A DNA stretch of 64,000 nucleotides from Ophioderma brevispina (taxonomy: Eukaryota > Echinodermata > Ophiuroidea > Amphilepidida > Ophiodermatidae): positions 1-64,000 of the forward strand of contig JAMKCH010011918.1 in assembly GCA_023653785.1 (NCBI GenBank), read 5' to 3'. The position numbers were made by a program, and so were the translations under genes. Positions within the stretch are counted from its first letter, which is position 1, and every line of letters starts with the position of its first letter. Under the pieces are notes generated by a model that made no database searches, was not told the DNA's origin, and worked only from the letters and a program-made list of their open reading frames with translations. Below, piece after piece: positions 54,032 through 60,250 of the stretch.

Positions 54032-55107
54032 CTTGAAAGAACCAGCTTGGTGTCTTGATGTCTTCATTGTTTTCAACACAAGACACTTTTGTTGAAATCC
54101 CCATAGAATGTATATGGAGATATACACTGTGCATGTACAATGACCTGTGGGTCACCTATACCTTTGTGTGTTAACTTTGAGTGTGTATTTTGTTGTGAAA
54201 AAATGAAGACACCAAACTAGTTCTTTCAAGGAAAGTTGTTTAATGATATATCTTCAACATATCTGAAGTAGAGGGTGGTGTCGAATGTCAACATTGGTTT
54301 TCAGGGGTGGCAAAATGTGTCAAAAAAGTACAATTACCATTTTCAAGGGGCTGTACCTCACTTATTACTTTTCTAATGTGTTCATAATTGTATGGTTTAA
54401 AGTTTTACTATGTAACTCTGATTGACTAAAAGATGCATGGACGATAAAAATTTTCTTACTTACGGAGTTATGACCTCCCAAACTTGACCCCGAATGAACA
54501 AAGGTGCATATTTAGGCCTCACTAATTCTAAAATTAAACATGCTATGAACTCTCCGATGCCAGATTTGAATTCTACACCAAATAATACCCCTAGATAGTG
54601 ATTTTCAAAGTGGTGTGGGGCTCTGTTACTAATCTGTGACATAGTCTTTCACATTGGGCGGCACTATTGATGGTGACCCCCCCCTAAATTTCCAATTGCT
54701 CTAGCTGGAAAACGAAATGGACTATGACGCTCAAAATTTCAGAATTTTCATATCTCATCAATGTCTACCACTACACTTAAAACGAAAAAAATCCATGACG
54801 TGCTGCGGTGCACATCTCGAATGTTGACATGGAATGGCCCTTTTATTTTGTTGTTTCCCACTGGACATCTGCCCATCTGAGCACAGGCCTCCTAAAGGTA
54901 GGCCAAAAAAGAAACACTAACATACTTGAAAACTATTCTTAAAGATGTATCCTGGGTTGCTGAATCCTTTTTTCTTTCAAGCTGTTCACTGACGATGATG
55001 ATCTGTTCAAACATGAAGATTCGCCGTTCCTTGAATTTAAGAGTGGTTGGGTCTGCTACTTGTAGGGTGTCCTGTAATAATAGTTTGCCTTGTGCAGTGA
55101 TCTTTCC
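21827..55107 (-). CDS. trio: Trio/Kalirin-family RhoGEF, 3' part of gene (five exons visible)
   Basis: Trio/Kalirin proteins are large multidomain exchange factors that activate Rho GTPases and guide axons and cytoskeletal change. The visible part is join(54926-55107, 46863-47034, 31011-31059, 23032-23887, 21831-22066) on the minus strand. It encodes the second PH domain, the junction after it, a Ser/Lys-rich linker and the second SH3 domain, in the vertebrate order. All junctions have GT donors and AG acceptors, and the phases agree (0, 1, 2, 0) once a one-base gap in the first exon is allowed for. Visible introns are about 7.9, 15.8, 7.1 and 1.0 kb. The DH2 catalytic exons must lie beyond the right edge. 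No Ig or kinase exon was found below 21.8 kb. Invertebrates usually have one gene for the Trio/Kalirin pair, so the choice between the two names is arbitrary. Confidence 0.9.
21831..22066 (-). CDS. trio: Trio/Kalirin exon: second SH3 domain
   Basis: The exon starts GTGGAAAAC after a gtaaatag acceptor in phase 0. It encodes a full SH3 domain: ILLEYTAVKEDEISVAKGE, then VQILAANQHQMYLVYKAAS and AAEGWIPGHVLGGT. The YTAVKEDEI, PAAEGWIPG and VLG segments are nearly the same as in vertebrate Trio SH3-2, including the binding-groove Trp and Pro. SH3 domains bind proline-rich peptides; here the domain may regulate or localise the RhoGEF. The tail is HQLVESQGGHSK. A gtaagg donor splits the last Lys codon, while reading on gives an immediate TAA at 21827-21829. 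The exon may therefore be internal or terminal. Confidence 0.95.
22067..23031 (-). other. Trio/Kalirin intron with a long purine/pyrimidine tract
   Basis: This 965-bp intron lies between the linker exon and the SH3 exon. At 22421-22610 the plus strand is nearly all A and G, so the transcript has a ~190-nt pyrimidine-rich stretch some 350-550 nt before the SH3 acceptor. An 87-codon frame here is a translation of that tract. Confidence 0.85.
22421..22610. repeat. Polypurine/polypyrimidine tract
   Basis: A gagagagaaagagg-type low-complexity tract of about 190 bp with few pyrimidines. It may adopt triplex (H-DNA) structure or bind pyrimidine-tract splicing factors; both are inferences. Confidence 0.85.
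23032..23887 (-). CDS. trio: Trio/Kalirin large exon: Ser/Lys-rich linker between PH2 and SH3-2
   Basis: This 856-nt open exon (about 285 residues) starts after a tctttttcag acceptor and ends GATGATGCTTTT before gtaagt, in phase 0. It begins GPEAATPQNQSMFQKLRKS once joined to the small exon. It is low in hydrophobic residues and rich in S, K, T, P and E, so probably disordered, as the equivalent vertebrate linker is. Visible short features are lysine-rich EKEKSKKKGGKE, an unusual hydrophobic island IRKKFFDGLFHTFRPSK at about residue 110, serine-repeat KESLSKSSKDSKESLEK, and basophilic-kinase-like sites KRTQSA and QRAST. No catalytic domain is present. The linker joins the exchange-factor module to the SH3 and probably carries regulation and binding sites; that role is inferred. 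Confidence 0.92.
24058..24310. mobile_element. 253-bp inverted-repeat element (MITE-like)
   Basis: The left end TATGTGATGCGATCTGGGAA and the right end, read inversely, TATGTGATGTGATCTGGGAA match over about 33 bp, continuing aacccgccacatg. The interior is AT-rich and non-coding. Flanking TA dinucleotides could be a target duplication, but this is not decisive. Confidence 0.85.
24704..25302. repeat. Tandem ~150-bp repeat bounded by inverted tgtgtcgcctgcc motifs
   Basis: A 13-bp motif tgtgtcgcctgcc at 24704-24716 has a perfect inverse at 25290-25302. Between them lie about two and a half units of a 148-154-bp repeat, anchored by acatgacctttgaccttg near 24750, 24896 and 25050. Each unit carries tgacctttgacct, the inverse of the nuclear-receptor DR1 motif. 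The whole may be a mobile element with internal tandem repeats. Confidence 0.8.
25725..26030. repeat. Degenerate minisatellite, aatggccctttaatggtaaa units
   Basis: A 35-50-bp unit with the core ggccctttaatggtaaatga repeats irregularly, with many substitutions and indels. Nothing is coding. Confidence 0.75.
26080..26970. repeat. Degenerate minisatellite, aactccat/aactcaccaaaa units
   Basis: The phrases aactccat, actcaccaaaa and aactcatcaatgaactcc recur every 50-100 bp across about 900 bp, with variable spacing. The sequence is strongly A/C-rich on the plus strand. No gene is present. Confidence 0.75.
27688..27735. repeat. CA microsatellite
   Basis: An imperfect (AC)n tract with cgca interruptions. 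Confidence 0.9.
28090..28165. repeat. CA microsatellite
   Basis: A second imperfect (AC)n tract. On the opposite strand it yields a spurious Cys/Val-rich frame. Confidence 0.9.
28247..29138. mobile_element. TA-flanked element with ~150-bp imperfect inverted repeats
   Basis: The ends are TA-CAGGGTGAGTCAAAAAAAA and the inverse TTTTTTTTGACTCACCCTG-TA. Inverted similarity continues for about 150 bp through gtgtccgccatt, tttttaagatacaaat and the gctacag-like inner end. The terminus resembles the 2166-3643 element only in its CAGGGTG start. TA duplication suggests a Tc1/mariner-type origin. No transposase is encoded. Confidence 0.88.
31011..31059 (-). CDS. trio: Trio/Kalirin small exon: post-PH2 junction (49 nt)
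   Basis: This is a small exon found by splice-phase extension. It follows a ttacttacag acceptor and ends ...GCAGGCGG before a gtaagat donor. Completing the split codon from the PH exon gives ALQNPILWQEKGSGAG. This parallels the vertebrate Trio segment just after PH2, which reads AL-x-x-PI-x-x-Q followed by glycines. It enters in phase 1 and leaves in phase 2, exactly what both neighbours need, and that fit is the strongest support. Introns of about 15.8 kb and 7.1 kb flank it. A long AT dinucleotide run lies about 100 nt upstream of its acceptor. Confidence 0.85.
31157..31254. repeat. AT dinucleotide microsatellite
   Basis: About 100 bp of (AT)n with small interruptions, about 100 nt upstream of the 49-nt exon in transcript direction. 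It is self-complementary and can form a cruciform or RNA hairpin. Confidence 0.93.
31255..33489. other. No gene seen
   Basis: AT-rich intron sequence. A GC-richer patch at 33110-33270 contains a run of eight C and the palindrome-like ccgcggccgacgtgcctggc, but no recognisable coding frame. Confidence 0.55.
34421..35161 (-). pseudogene. LINE reverse transcriptase fragments (copy 1)
   Basis: Three overlapping, frame-shifted pieces form the RT palm and fingers: SLPTSSFERLLLKRIAPVKD (34859-35161), GNGAVFVDI with a degraded following block (34543-34881), and CSFFYADDLG carrying the catalytic aspartate pair (34421-34666). Single-base gaps separate the frames. RT would copy the LINE RNA at the nicked target; this copy is inactive as read. 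Confidence 0.88.
36235..36510 (-). pseudogene. LINE endonuclease N-terminal fragment (copy 1)
   Basis: This is the best-preserved coding stretch of copy 1. It begins MTRPQRRPFLRSALTIASLN and contains the asparagine of the LNVEG motif and the glutamate of QETHR, both catalytic in AP-like endonucleases. These enzymes nick target DNA to prime reverse transcription. The frame is lost after about 90 residues, where the second half of the domain lies in other frames. The Met at 36510 follows a ~130-bp GC-rich leader that also occurs in copy 2. Confidence 0.85.
36641..36755. repeat. Short tandem repeat aatcacactgaaatgc, split by the LINE
   Basis: The phrase aatcacactgaaatg recurs several times right of LINE copy 1 and again just left of it (33475-33500). 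The LINE therefore inserted into this short array. This slightly weakens the proof value of the 13-bp duplication, because the motif was already repeated. Confidence 0.8.
36756..38194. other. No gene seen; hairpin at 37724-37828
   Basis: A hairpin with arms gcgagtgccaaattgtgtaa (37724 on) and cgtgtttaccaatttggcac (ending about 37824) occurs here. Weaker outer inverted similarity (gagagc...cccgg) may extend it to about 37620-37860. An 86-codon frame at 36841-37101 is unrecognised. Confidence 0.5.
38195..39410 (+). mobile_element. 5'-truncated LINE fragment (RT C-terminal half)
   Basis: In the plus orientation, a disrupted frame reads KGDCSQYSYADDTALWNS, with YADD at 38296-38307, the RT active site. 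The frame then shifts repeatedly through regions resembling the thumb. Near 39115-39390 it ends with the LINE C-terminal pattern LNRLR...GAGR followed by NCDC(G/E)EP. The endonuclease and front of the RT are missing. It is a different family member from the 33-kb element, since the motif context differs and it lies on the opposite strand. It is inactive as read. Confidence 0.85.
39411..40730. other. No gene seen; lone TTAA-type terminus near 39746
   Basis: At about 39746 the sequence aaaggggcatttcatg resembles the left end of the 7498-7803 element, but no matching right end was found. The 40050-40400 region is rich in A runs and resembles tandem low-complexity DNA. Frames of 60-106 codons are unrecognised. 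Confidence 0.5.
40735..42125 (+). repeat. Tandem pair of ~670-720-bp dispersed repeats
   Basis: Unit A (about 40735-41400) and unit B (about 41405-42125) align along their lengths. Both start agtagaggc(g/t)taat and share tggtaggcctatatatgaat and cagatattcaaggtca. Both end near gtgattcgcccttcc/tg followed by a tctcacaaaaa segment. Unit B has extra AGGTCA-type sequence and other insertions. Short similar frames (VRYS/WSDIQ...) in both units show shared descent, not genes. An inverted partial copy lies at 45096-45494. Confidence 0.85.
42130..42960 (+). other. Unrecognised GC-richer region with open frames
   Basis: A plus-strand frame (42132-42461, 109 codons) contains PKAKLSVGFKLFGHQELQDQ and ends just before a region whose other frame reads KPLLKDILEEIANLVSG. 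The GC content is higher than its surroundings and the text looks like decayed coding sequence. It could be the remains of another retroelement gag or LINE ORF1. I recognise no domain and assign no function. Overlapping minus-strand frames at 42551-42949 look like shadows. Confidence 0.3.
43330..43720 (+). repeat. C-rich low-complexity tracts
   Basis: Two or three runs of cccctccctccccac type on the plus strand lie within a 190-codon open frame (43493-44065). The frame is Pro/His/Ser-rich because of the composition and has no recognised domain. Confidence 0.7.
44290..44820 (+). other. Unrecognised coding-like segment
   Basis: GC-rich sequence has two neighbouring plus-strand frames: one ending QALEDFWEHGNLEKL (stop about 44473) and one containing QLERLCGDESRTEAGQRLAP (stop about 44816). 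Both read like ordinary charged protein rather than random translation, but they are out of frame with each other. A possible donor (aaggtgagc) lies near 44733. It may be a decayed retroelement, processed pseudogene or nested exon. Confidence 0.3.
45096..45494 (-). repeat. Inverted partial copy of the 40.7-42.1 kb repeat
   Basis: Read on the minus strand this segment starts gtagtagaggccatatgcga and continues with cggccttctggcagctgcgt and cagatattcaaggtcaaagg. This follows the same order as units A and B. It confirms a dispersed family present in both orientations. Confidence 0.85.
46640..46823. repeat. 184-bp hairpin beside the PH2 exon donor
   Basis: The left arm begins agaataaaggtatggttttg and passes through ggtactctctttacgacg and ttgaaacc. 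The right arm is its inverse, ending catacctttattct. The arms are about 84 bp with a ~15-nt loop (tcggactccggcctc). On the transcript this hairpin starts 40 nt after the donor of the 46863-47034 exon. It could be a small foldback element. Confidence 0.9.
46863..47034 (-). CDS. trio: Trio/Kalirin exon: second half of PH2 domain
   Basis: This 172-nt exon encodes VNKLRLEEMKDDPLKFTLAA through MTTEDKEKWVKEVKALIAQQ and ADMLR. It contains the late beta strands and C-terminal helix of a PH domain, with the conserved helix tryptophan in the EKWV segment. The LEE...DPLKF pattern matches the LEE...DPCKF pattern of the Trio second PH domain, where the domain packs against DH2 and helps membrane targeting. 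It starts after a gtcatag acceptor in phase 0 and ends ...CTCAGAG before a gtaagt donor, leaving phase 1. A strong inverted repeat (46640-46823) lies 40 nt inside the following intron. Confidence 0.93.
48120..48420 (+). repeat. Two tandem ~155-bp units (gggccttgggtcag)
   Basis: The units share gtctggtgattatagcaatt/gcaatag, agattttcaaagaa, tccctttaattg, gacctttgaccc and gtgtataccccac/tagg, then gggccttgggtcag. They resemble the units of the 55.5-kb array, so a shared family is likely. Confidence 0.85.
48893..49015 (+). CDS. Possible small ORF (40 codons), unrecognised
   Basis: On the plus strand, antisense to the host gene, an ATG with A at -3 opens a frame reading MSHKAKPKAQGTSVVTAGEG and then EDDAIGLTRKSENP before TAG. 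Its composition is GC-rich and protein-like, unlike the AT-rich surroundings. It could be a first or last exon of an unseen gene, a pseudogene scrap, or chance. No domain or splice partner is recognised. Confidence 0.2.
   Translation: MSHKAKPKAQGTSVVTAGEGGREIPIEDDAIGLTRKSENP
51059..51121. repeat. Poly-G tracts with a short AT spacer
   Basis: Two G runs, each broken by a single T, flank ttaatttttttaa. Strong G-quadruplex potential; also a likely site of sequencing-length error. Confidence 0.9.
51180..51275. repeat. Two copies of aaaccaactgccatggtc
   Basis: The phrase ataaaccaactgccatggtc occurs twice about 66 bp apart, followed by related AT-rich text. It is a short tandem duplication. Confidence 0.75.
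53423..54840. mobile_element. Large foldback element with ~650-bp inverted arms and a 67-T run
   Basis: The left arm starts gggctattccatgtcaacac and the right arm ends with its inverse, gttgacatggaatggccc. Inverted similarity can be followed through gagatgtgcacc, catggattttttt, gaaaatcactatctggg, gtgtagaattcaaatct and agtaataagtgag. It continues to tgaaagaacc(a/t)g(c/t)ttggtgtct near the centre (about 54040-54080 and 54195-54235). The arms are about 80% alike by eye. A T run of 67 (53965-54031) interrupts the left arm. Possible tttt duplications flank it. No protein is encoded. Confidence 0.88.
53965..54031. repeat. Poly-T run (67 T)
   Basis: An unbroken run of T inside the left arm of the foldback, preceded by cccccc. 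The corresponding place in the right arm has no A run, so it grew or inserted after the arms formed. It creates spurious poly-lysine frames on the minus strand. Confidence 0.95.
54926..55107 (-). CDS. trio: Trio/Kalirin exon: first half of PH2 domain, with a frameshift
   Basis: The exon starts after a tctatag acceptor and ends before a gtatgt donor. It begins GKITAQGKLLLQDTLQVAD and continues through KERRIFMFEQIIIVSEQLERK, closely matching the N-terminal strands of the Trio/Kalirin second PH domain right after DH2. The expected KKGFSNPGYIFKNSFQ follows only after a frame shift: the sense strand has six A residues at about 54968-54973 where seven are needed. The exon is 182 nt; 183 nt would give 61 codons and phase 0 at both ends, which is what the neighbouring exon requires. 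The deletion is either a homopolymer error in the assembly or a true allele that destroys the PH domain. The clean splice sites and intact downstream exons favour an error. Confidence 0.9.
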
Positions 55108-55540
55108 CTATAGAAAAAGAACAATTGCAATATATATTTATTACATAACAGGATTGGATAAATATTAGCAATGATTAGATTGATGTCGAAAATTATTAAA
55201 CTGAAACTGTGTTTCTAACAAATCAAAAATGTACTGTAAATTTTCAGTGCTTTAGCCAGTAGAAACATGTTCTACTACATTTGCTTGCTTATACTGGCTA
55301 AATTTCCCCTGGTATTTCACTGACACTTATCCTTTCGGGTACTCAGCCACTGAATTTGAAACACGTATGATGCACTCCCCTGGTACTTAACTGCATTCAT
55401 GTACTTATGAACATACCGGTTGTGTTCTTTTCATTAACATTGGAATTAGCCGCTGATATTGTGCATACCATCAATTCTTTTGCAATCAAAGATACCTCTT
55501 TTTCCAAATACATGAACTTCAGACAATGTCTGCTGGCAAA
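55108..55540 (-). other. Trio/Kalirin intron upstream of the first visible exon; nothing else seen
   Basis: The acceptor side of the intron that precedes the PH2 exon, with a pyrimidine-rich ttgttctttttctatag end. The next exon upstream should encode the end of DH2 and was not found before the window edge. Confidence 0.7.
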
Positions 55541-56930
55541 TTAGATCAAAGATCGTGTAAGGTCATTAAAGGTTAATCAGCATATCCCCTTGAGTCTTGG
55601 GCCAGTGCTTCTTTTGATTAAGGTTGATGGTTTCAACAGCACTTCATTTGCAGAAATGTATAGATTTTGACAAAATGGGGGTCAAATGTCACATAGAGCT
55701 CATTAGAGATCAATCTATGCATACCGCATAGGGGTCAGAGGTCAGTTGGCACGTACCTGTGAGTATTGAGCCAGTGTTTTTTAAGCAAATTGGCAGTTAT
55801 ACACCTTTATTTGAAAACAAATATTGGTTTATATATTTTAACAAGATGGGGTCAGAGGTCAGGTATACGTCATTAGAGGTCAATCTGTGTACACCACAAG
55901 TCTTGTGCCAGTGATGGTTTTGAGCAAATTTGGTGGTCACAGCACTTTATTTGCAAATGTTGTATAATTTTGACAAAATGGTCAAGGTCACAAGGGTCCG
56001 AGATTCATACCCTATATGATCCTTGTACCATTGGTTGTTTTAAGCTAGGTTGTTGGAGAATTTCATTTAAATAGTGTTTTTTAAAGGTTTGAACACAATG
56101 GGGGTCAAAGGTCATATTGGTGATTATATCAATTGCATACAGTTCACGATTCTTGGGCCTGTGGTTTCTTTGGAGCAAGTTTGTGGATTACAACTTTATT
56201 TCAATGTTGTATGTTTTCGACAAAAATTGGGTTCAAACCATAGGGTCAGAATAGTTCACTGTGCATACCCTATAGTCGAACCATTGGTTGTTTAAGACAA
56301 CTATTTAATTCGAATCTGGTATGAATTTAAGCCATTACATATTCGATACCAAAACGTTCATTATTGGGTTTAAAGCATCTGATTCTGCTGAACAAAGTTT
56401 AGCATTCAGCTGTTAATACTGCTTTTTAGTTTTGATCTCAACACATCCCCTCCAATATGTATTTTTACCATCGACCATATGCGTTTTTACTGACAGGAAA
56501 AAAATCGACGATAAAATTTTACCTCAATTGAACAGTTCCAGTTCAATTGGAAACCAAACTTGTGTCATAGTGCACCATGGGATCCCTCATATGTTAATGT
56601 TGTCATATGTCATGTGCCAAGGTCAAGGTCAGGGCGGCCGAATATGTTTTATAGTTTGACAAAATGGGGTCAAATTAGTAATAGATTAGAGTCAATTGAC
56701 TTACAGCCCATAGGAGTCTTGTGCCGATTTTCTTTTGAACATGTTTGGTATCAATACAACTTTATTTGGAGAAATGTATTATACTTTGACAAACTGGGTC
56801 AAAGGTTCAGGCAAGTCATTAGAAGTCAATCTGTGTATACGCCATGAGTCTCGCCCCAGTTCTTTTTAGCAGGTTTGGTAGTCACAGCACCAATGCAGAA
56901 AACTGAATAGGTTTTTATTTGTAGAAAGTT
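55541..56930. repeat. ~150-bp tandem array with AGGTCA-type motifs, left part
   Basis: Some eight or nine diverged units carry ttttgacaaaatggggtcaaa, aggtcattagaggtcaatctgtg, cataccccataggg and a tcttgggccagtg/ttt phrase. Units are about 145-155 bp. The array resumes at 60046, so it was split by LINE copy 2. Confidence 0.88.
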
Positions 56931-57780
56931 CTTCTTCTTCTTATCGTGTCCCAAAACCACTGTGGTTTCTCAATATGATCCCGCAGAGATGGGTACACGT
57001 CTGGCTGCTTCACTGAATTCCGCAAGGTCCTTGTTTTTGCATTGTTGCTCCAGCAGTGGGCAGACCACGAGGTTTTCATTGTCTTGTGCTGTTCACAACC
57101 AAGGTAGTTCCTGATCTGCTTCCAGATAGCCCCACTATCTGCAAGGAAACCTTAGATCGCCAGTCTGGTTCTCAATCTATTGAGGCATCGCCCTTCAGCC
57201 CCTGAGGAGTCAGATTCAGGTGGGAGATGCTCACCCGGTTCAATACCGATATGATGTGACTTGGTTGTAGCAAGTCTTTCTTTCCACAAGGCTACTCTCT
57301 TTACCTCCTTAGAGCTGTTTTCAAGATGTTGGACTTTGCTTACGAAATCTCTCTCTAGATTTAAGGCGGTTGGCAGCATTATCTCTGTCCAACATAGGGT
57401 GCTTCCCATGATACTTGGCAGCTACGCTCTTGCATGCTCGCTACGCTACGACAGGATTGTCTGTGGAGCAATTCCTGCTAGGATTACATTTTCCGTTGTG
57501 TTGAGACGGCTGCATCTGTGATAAGCCGGCAGGATGCATTTAATGCTGGATCAAGCTTCTTGGCATGGGTTGATCTTTCCATACAGGGCAGGCATCCTCT
57601 GCCCTTTTTTTTTTAGTAGCACCGGCAAGTGCCTTGATCTTAGGGTAAGTGTGGCGAGCACCACATCTGGTGCCAGTGAGTTTGTTCGAGTGTTATTGCG
57701 TGAACATACTGTACTCTTCGTCTTCTCAATGTGTCTTATCAGAGAGAGTGTGGTCCAAGTTAACTCCTTAGACAGGGTAC

Positions 57781-58157
57781 TCACAGTGCTCTAGGGGTGT
57801 CCCAGACCAGTAACTTTAAGCTAACGTTTGGCGTCAAGGTTGCGTAGATGGAATGCTCACACACCTGTGTTTTCGAGGATTTGCACATAGGTGTTTTTCT
57901 CTCATAATAGGAGTAGTTCATCCAAATCTTTGGAGAGTCTCTCTTCAACAAACTGTGAAGTCGGCATCTGTGCGCTAATTCCAAATCGTCTGCATAAATA
58001 AAACGACAGGTTCCTGCACTGCTATGTTGGTCGTTGTATATATGTTGAACAGGAGAGGTGCAACACACTCCCTGTGGTAGACCATTCTTAAGCTTACGCC
58101 ATCGGCTCTTTTCTCGCTCCTAGCTGAACAAAGACATCCTGTTAGCCCGCAATCCAC
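57781..58157 (-). pseudogene. LINE reverse transcriptase active-site fragment (copy 2)
   Basis: Two overlapping frames carry RMVYHRECVAPLLFNIYT (a degraded LPQG...PLLFN block) and SSAGTCRFIYADDLELAH. The YADD box is the RT catalytic centre. Flanking RT blocks are in other frames, so this copy is inactive as read. Confidence 0.85.
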
Positions 58158-59162
58158 GGATACGCTCAGTCAAGTGGATGTTCCTTGGTAAATTTCCATG
58201 ATCTTATGGAGTAGGCATCTGTGATTAACAGTGTCGTATGCTGCTGAGAGGTCGACTACCCCAGTTCCGGTTTACCAAAGACCCTTCTCGAAACCATCCT
58301 CAATGTGTTGAGTTTAGGGTTGAGTACTTGGCTTGTTAATTGTTGATTTGCCTGGCCGGAAACCTGCTTTTTCCTGGTATGAGGTGTTCTTCTATCACAG
58401 TCGATACGTTGAGCAGGAGCGTTCAAAGTGCTTGTAGGTATGGCTAAGGAGTGATATAGGTCTGTACCTCTTGGGATTGTAGGTACTTCCCCTGCTTTAG
58501 AGTGCCATAACATGTCTTTCCTCCAGTCTTTGGAACCTTGTGGGAAATGAGGCATCAATTGTAGAGCTCAAGAAGCCAATTCCCTTGCTACTGGGCCAGA
58601 TTTTTTTGTTGCTCATTAGAGATGTTGTCAAGGCTACTGCTTTTCCTGGTTGAAGTTGAGCATACCAATTCCATTCGTCCATGTTGAAGGGGCGAGTGAA
58701 AACCAGGGTCACCACTATACCTCTTATGGTCTAGTTTGATCTTCTGGTTTCTTGCCGCACTTGCCATTCAAGCATTGGTTGGCACTTGGTTGGTTTGACA
58801 TTTGGGCTGCTGGGAGGTTCTCGTTGGATCCCCTCGGAGCTTTCGGATGGTAGACCATGCGTTCTTGCTGTATGGGTCATATCGTTGGATTCATTTATGG
58901 TATGCCAGGTTTAGATCTTTTCCGTAGATCCTCTCCGAGACTTCCTCTCACCTTTAGCAGTTGGTTTCAGCCGAAAAGGGATCAGCTTTCAACATTGATA
59001 ACTCTTGATATTCTCTAGCACACTCCTTGGAAAGCCTGGTATATATTCCTCCTACAGCCTCTGGGTATGAATCTCGTGCAGTCTTGTTCACTAGTTTTTG
59101 GCAAATTTTGGTCATAGTTATGGGGTTTTTGGAGCAATCCTCTTCAGGTTCGTATCCAGTCA

Positions 59163-59573
59163 TCATGATCCTTGCCCAGTCTGGCTCCCTGTAGTTAAAG
59201 CGGCGCTTAAAGGCACTTTGTTTGGTCTTACTGCAGCGTTTGACTTGGATACCGATTTGGTCGATGTTGAGTTTTGGGTGAAGGCTCCGAACAATCTTGC
59301 TACACAGGTTAGAGTTTTTTTGCTAACAATAGCTAGATAGGTTGTAACCTCTATTCCAACGGGCCCTCTGAAATGATGGCGGCTCTTAGAGTCGTAAGAG
59401 ACGTAGATGTTGCCGTCATATCCATTCTTCGACAGCTTGTCGTCTTTGTTAGTTTCATTGTAGCCCCATTTGGTACTATGGCTGTTGAAGTCGCCAATGA
59501 AGAAGTTAGGTTTGGTGGAATTCGCAGGGTTGAGCTGAAGGTCTCGAAGTATCTCTGATGGAGTTTTAGACAA
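59163..59573 (-). pseudogene. LINE endonuclease C-terminal half (copy 2)
   Basis: A 136-codon frame contains the conserved FFIGDFNSHSTKWGY block, in which D and N are the metal and phosphate ligands of AP-like endonucleases. Downstream residues drift into the linker before RT. This half is better preserved here than in copy 1, while the N-terminal half is better preserved in copy 1. Confidence 0.85.
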
Positions 59574-60045
59574 TGTAACTATGACAGACCAAGCTCAAGG
59601 TGAGGACTTCGGTGTTGTTATCATCAGACATTGGGGTTGCTTCTACTCGAGTACCTGTTTTTTCTCACAAATATGCCCTTTCCTTATTGGTCGATTGTCT
59701 GTCGGTGGCAGGACCAGGTCCTGGTATGGTTGGGCGGTGGTTATTGATTCCTCTGTGGGGTTTCCTGCAGACTAGGACTCGCAATGGAGATTGTACACAA
59801 ATCAGCAATTATGTTACTTTTTGCACTGAAAAAACCCTCCACATTCAATTACACTATAGCCAAGGCAGACCTTAGAAAAAGGCCTGCGTTGAGGTCTAGC
59901 CATTATATGGGCATACTTAAGAAATGAGTTAATGGAAACATGTTGGGAGTTGTAGAATTAGTTCTCTGCTTCGCTTCGCATTTTTCACTTTGCTTCGCTA
60001 CGCAGCTTAACGGGATACCACAAACGGTTCCTCTACTTCTCCCCC

Positions 60046-60250
60046 GCAGAATAAGATAGTATATACCTGTATTTTGACAAATGGGATCACATGTCAAAAT
60101 TCCATGGGTCACTAGAGGTCAATCTGTGCATACTGTATGAGTCCTGGACCAGTTGTTTGTTGTAATTTGCAGCATTTATTTGCAGAAGTGTTTTTTTTTT
60201 AATGTTTTACAAATGAGTCAAAGGTCATATAAGGGTCAAAGGTCATCTAT
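60046..60250. repeat. ~150-bp tandem array, right part
   Basis: The array text resumes with tattttgacaaatgggatca, tagaggtcaatctgtgcata and gtcaaaggtcatataagggt. It joins in sense with the 55541-56930 part once the LINE is removed. Confidence 0.85.

Larger units (their letters stand above)
47035..54925 (-). other. Trio/Kalirin intron (7.9 kb) inside the PH2 domain
   Basis: This intron splits the PH2 coding region. It contains two diverged tandem units at 48120-48420, a poly-G block at 51.06 kb and a large foldback at 53.4-54.8 kb. No extra Trio/Kalirin exon is needed, as both neighbours meet in phase 0. A 40-codon plus-strand frame at 48893-49015 is noted separately. Confidence 0.8.
56931..60045 (-). 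mobile_element. Degenerate near full-length LINE, copy 2 (same family as copy 1)
   Basis: It aligns with copy 1 from the 3' end (cgtgtcccaaaaccactgtg on the plus strand) to the GC-rich 5' leader (ggttcctctacttct). RT active-site text FIYADDLELA is at about 57978-57998, and endonuclease text with GDFNSHSTKWGY is in a 136-codon frame at 59163-59573. The frames are broken by many one- and two-base gaps, different from those in copy 1. The element interrupts the 150-bp tandem array. Its 3' end carries a short (AAG)n-type tail, read on the minus strand. Confidence 0.9.

Noticed and set aside
53867..54155. Two frames containing a poly-lysine stretch
   Set aside because: They translate the 67-T run inside the foldback element.
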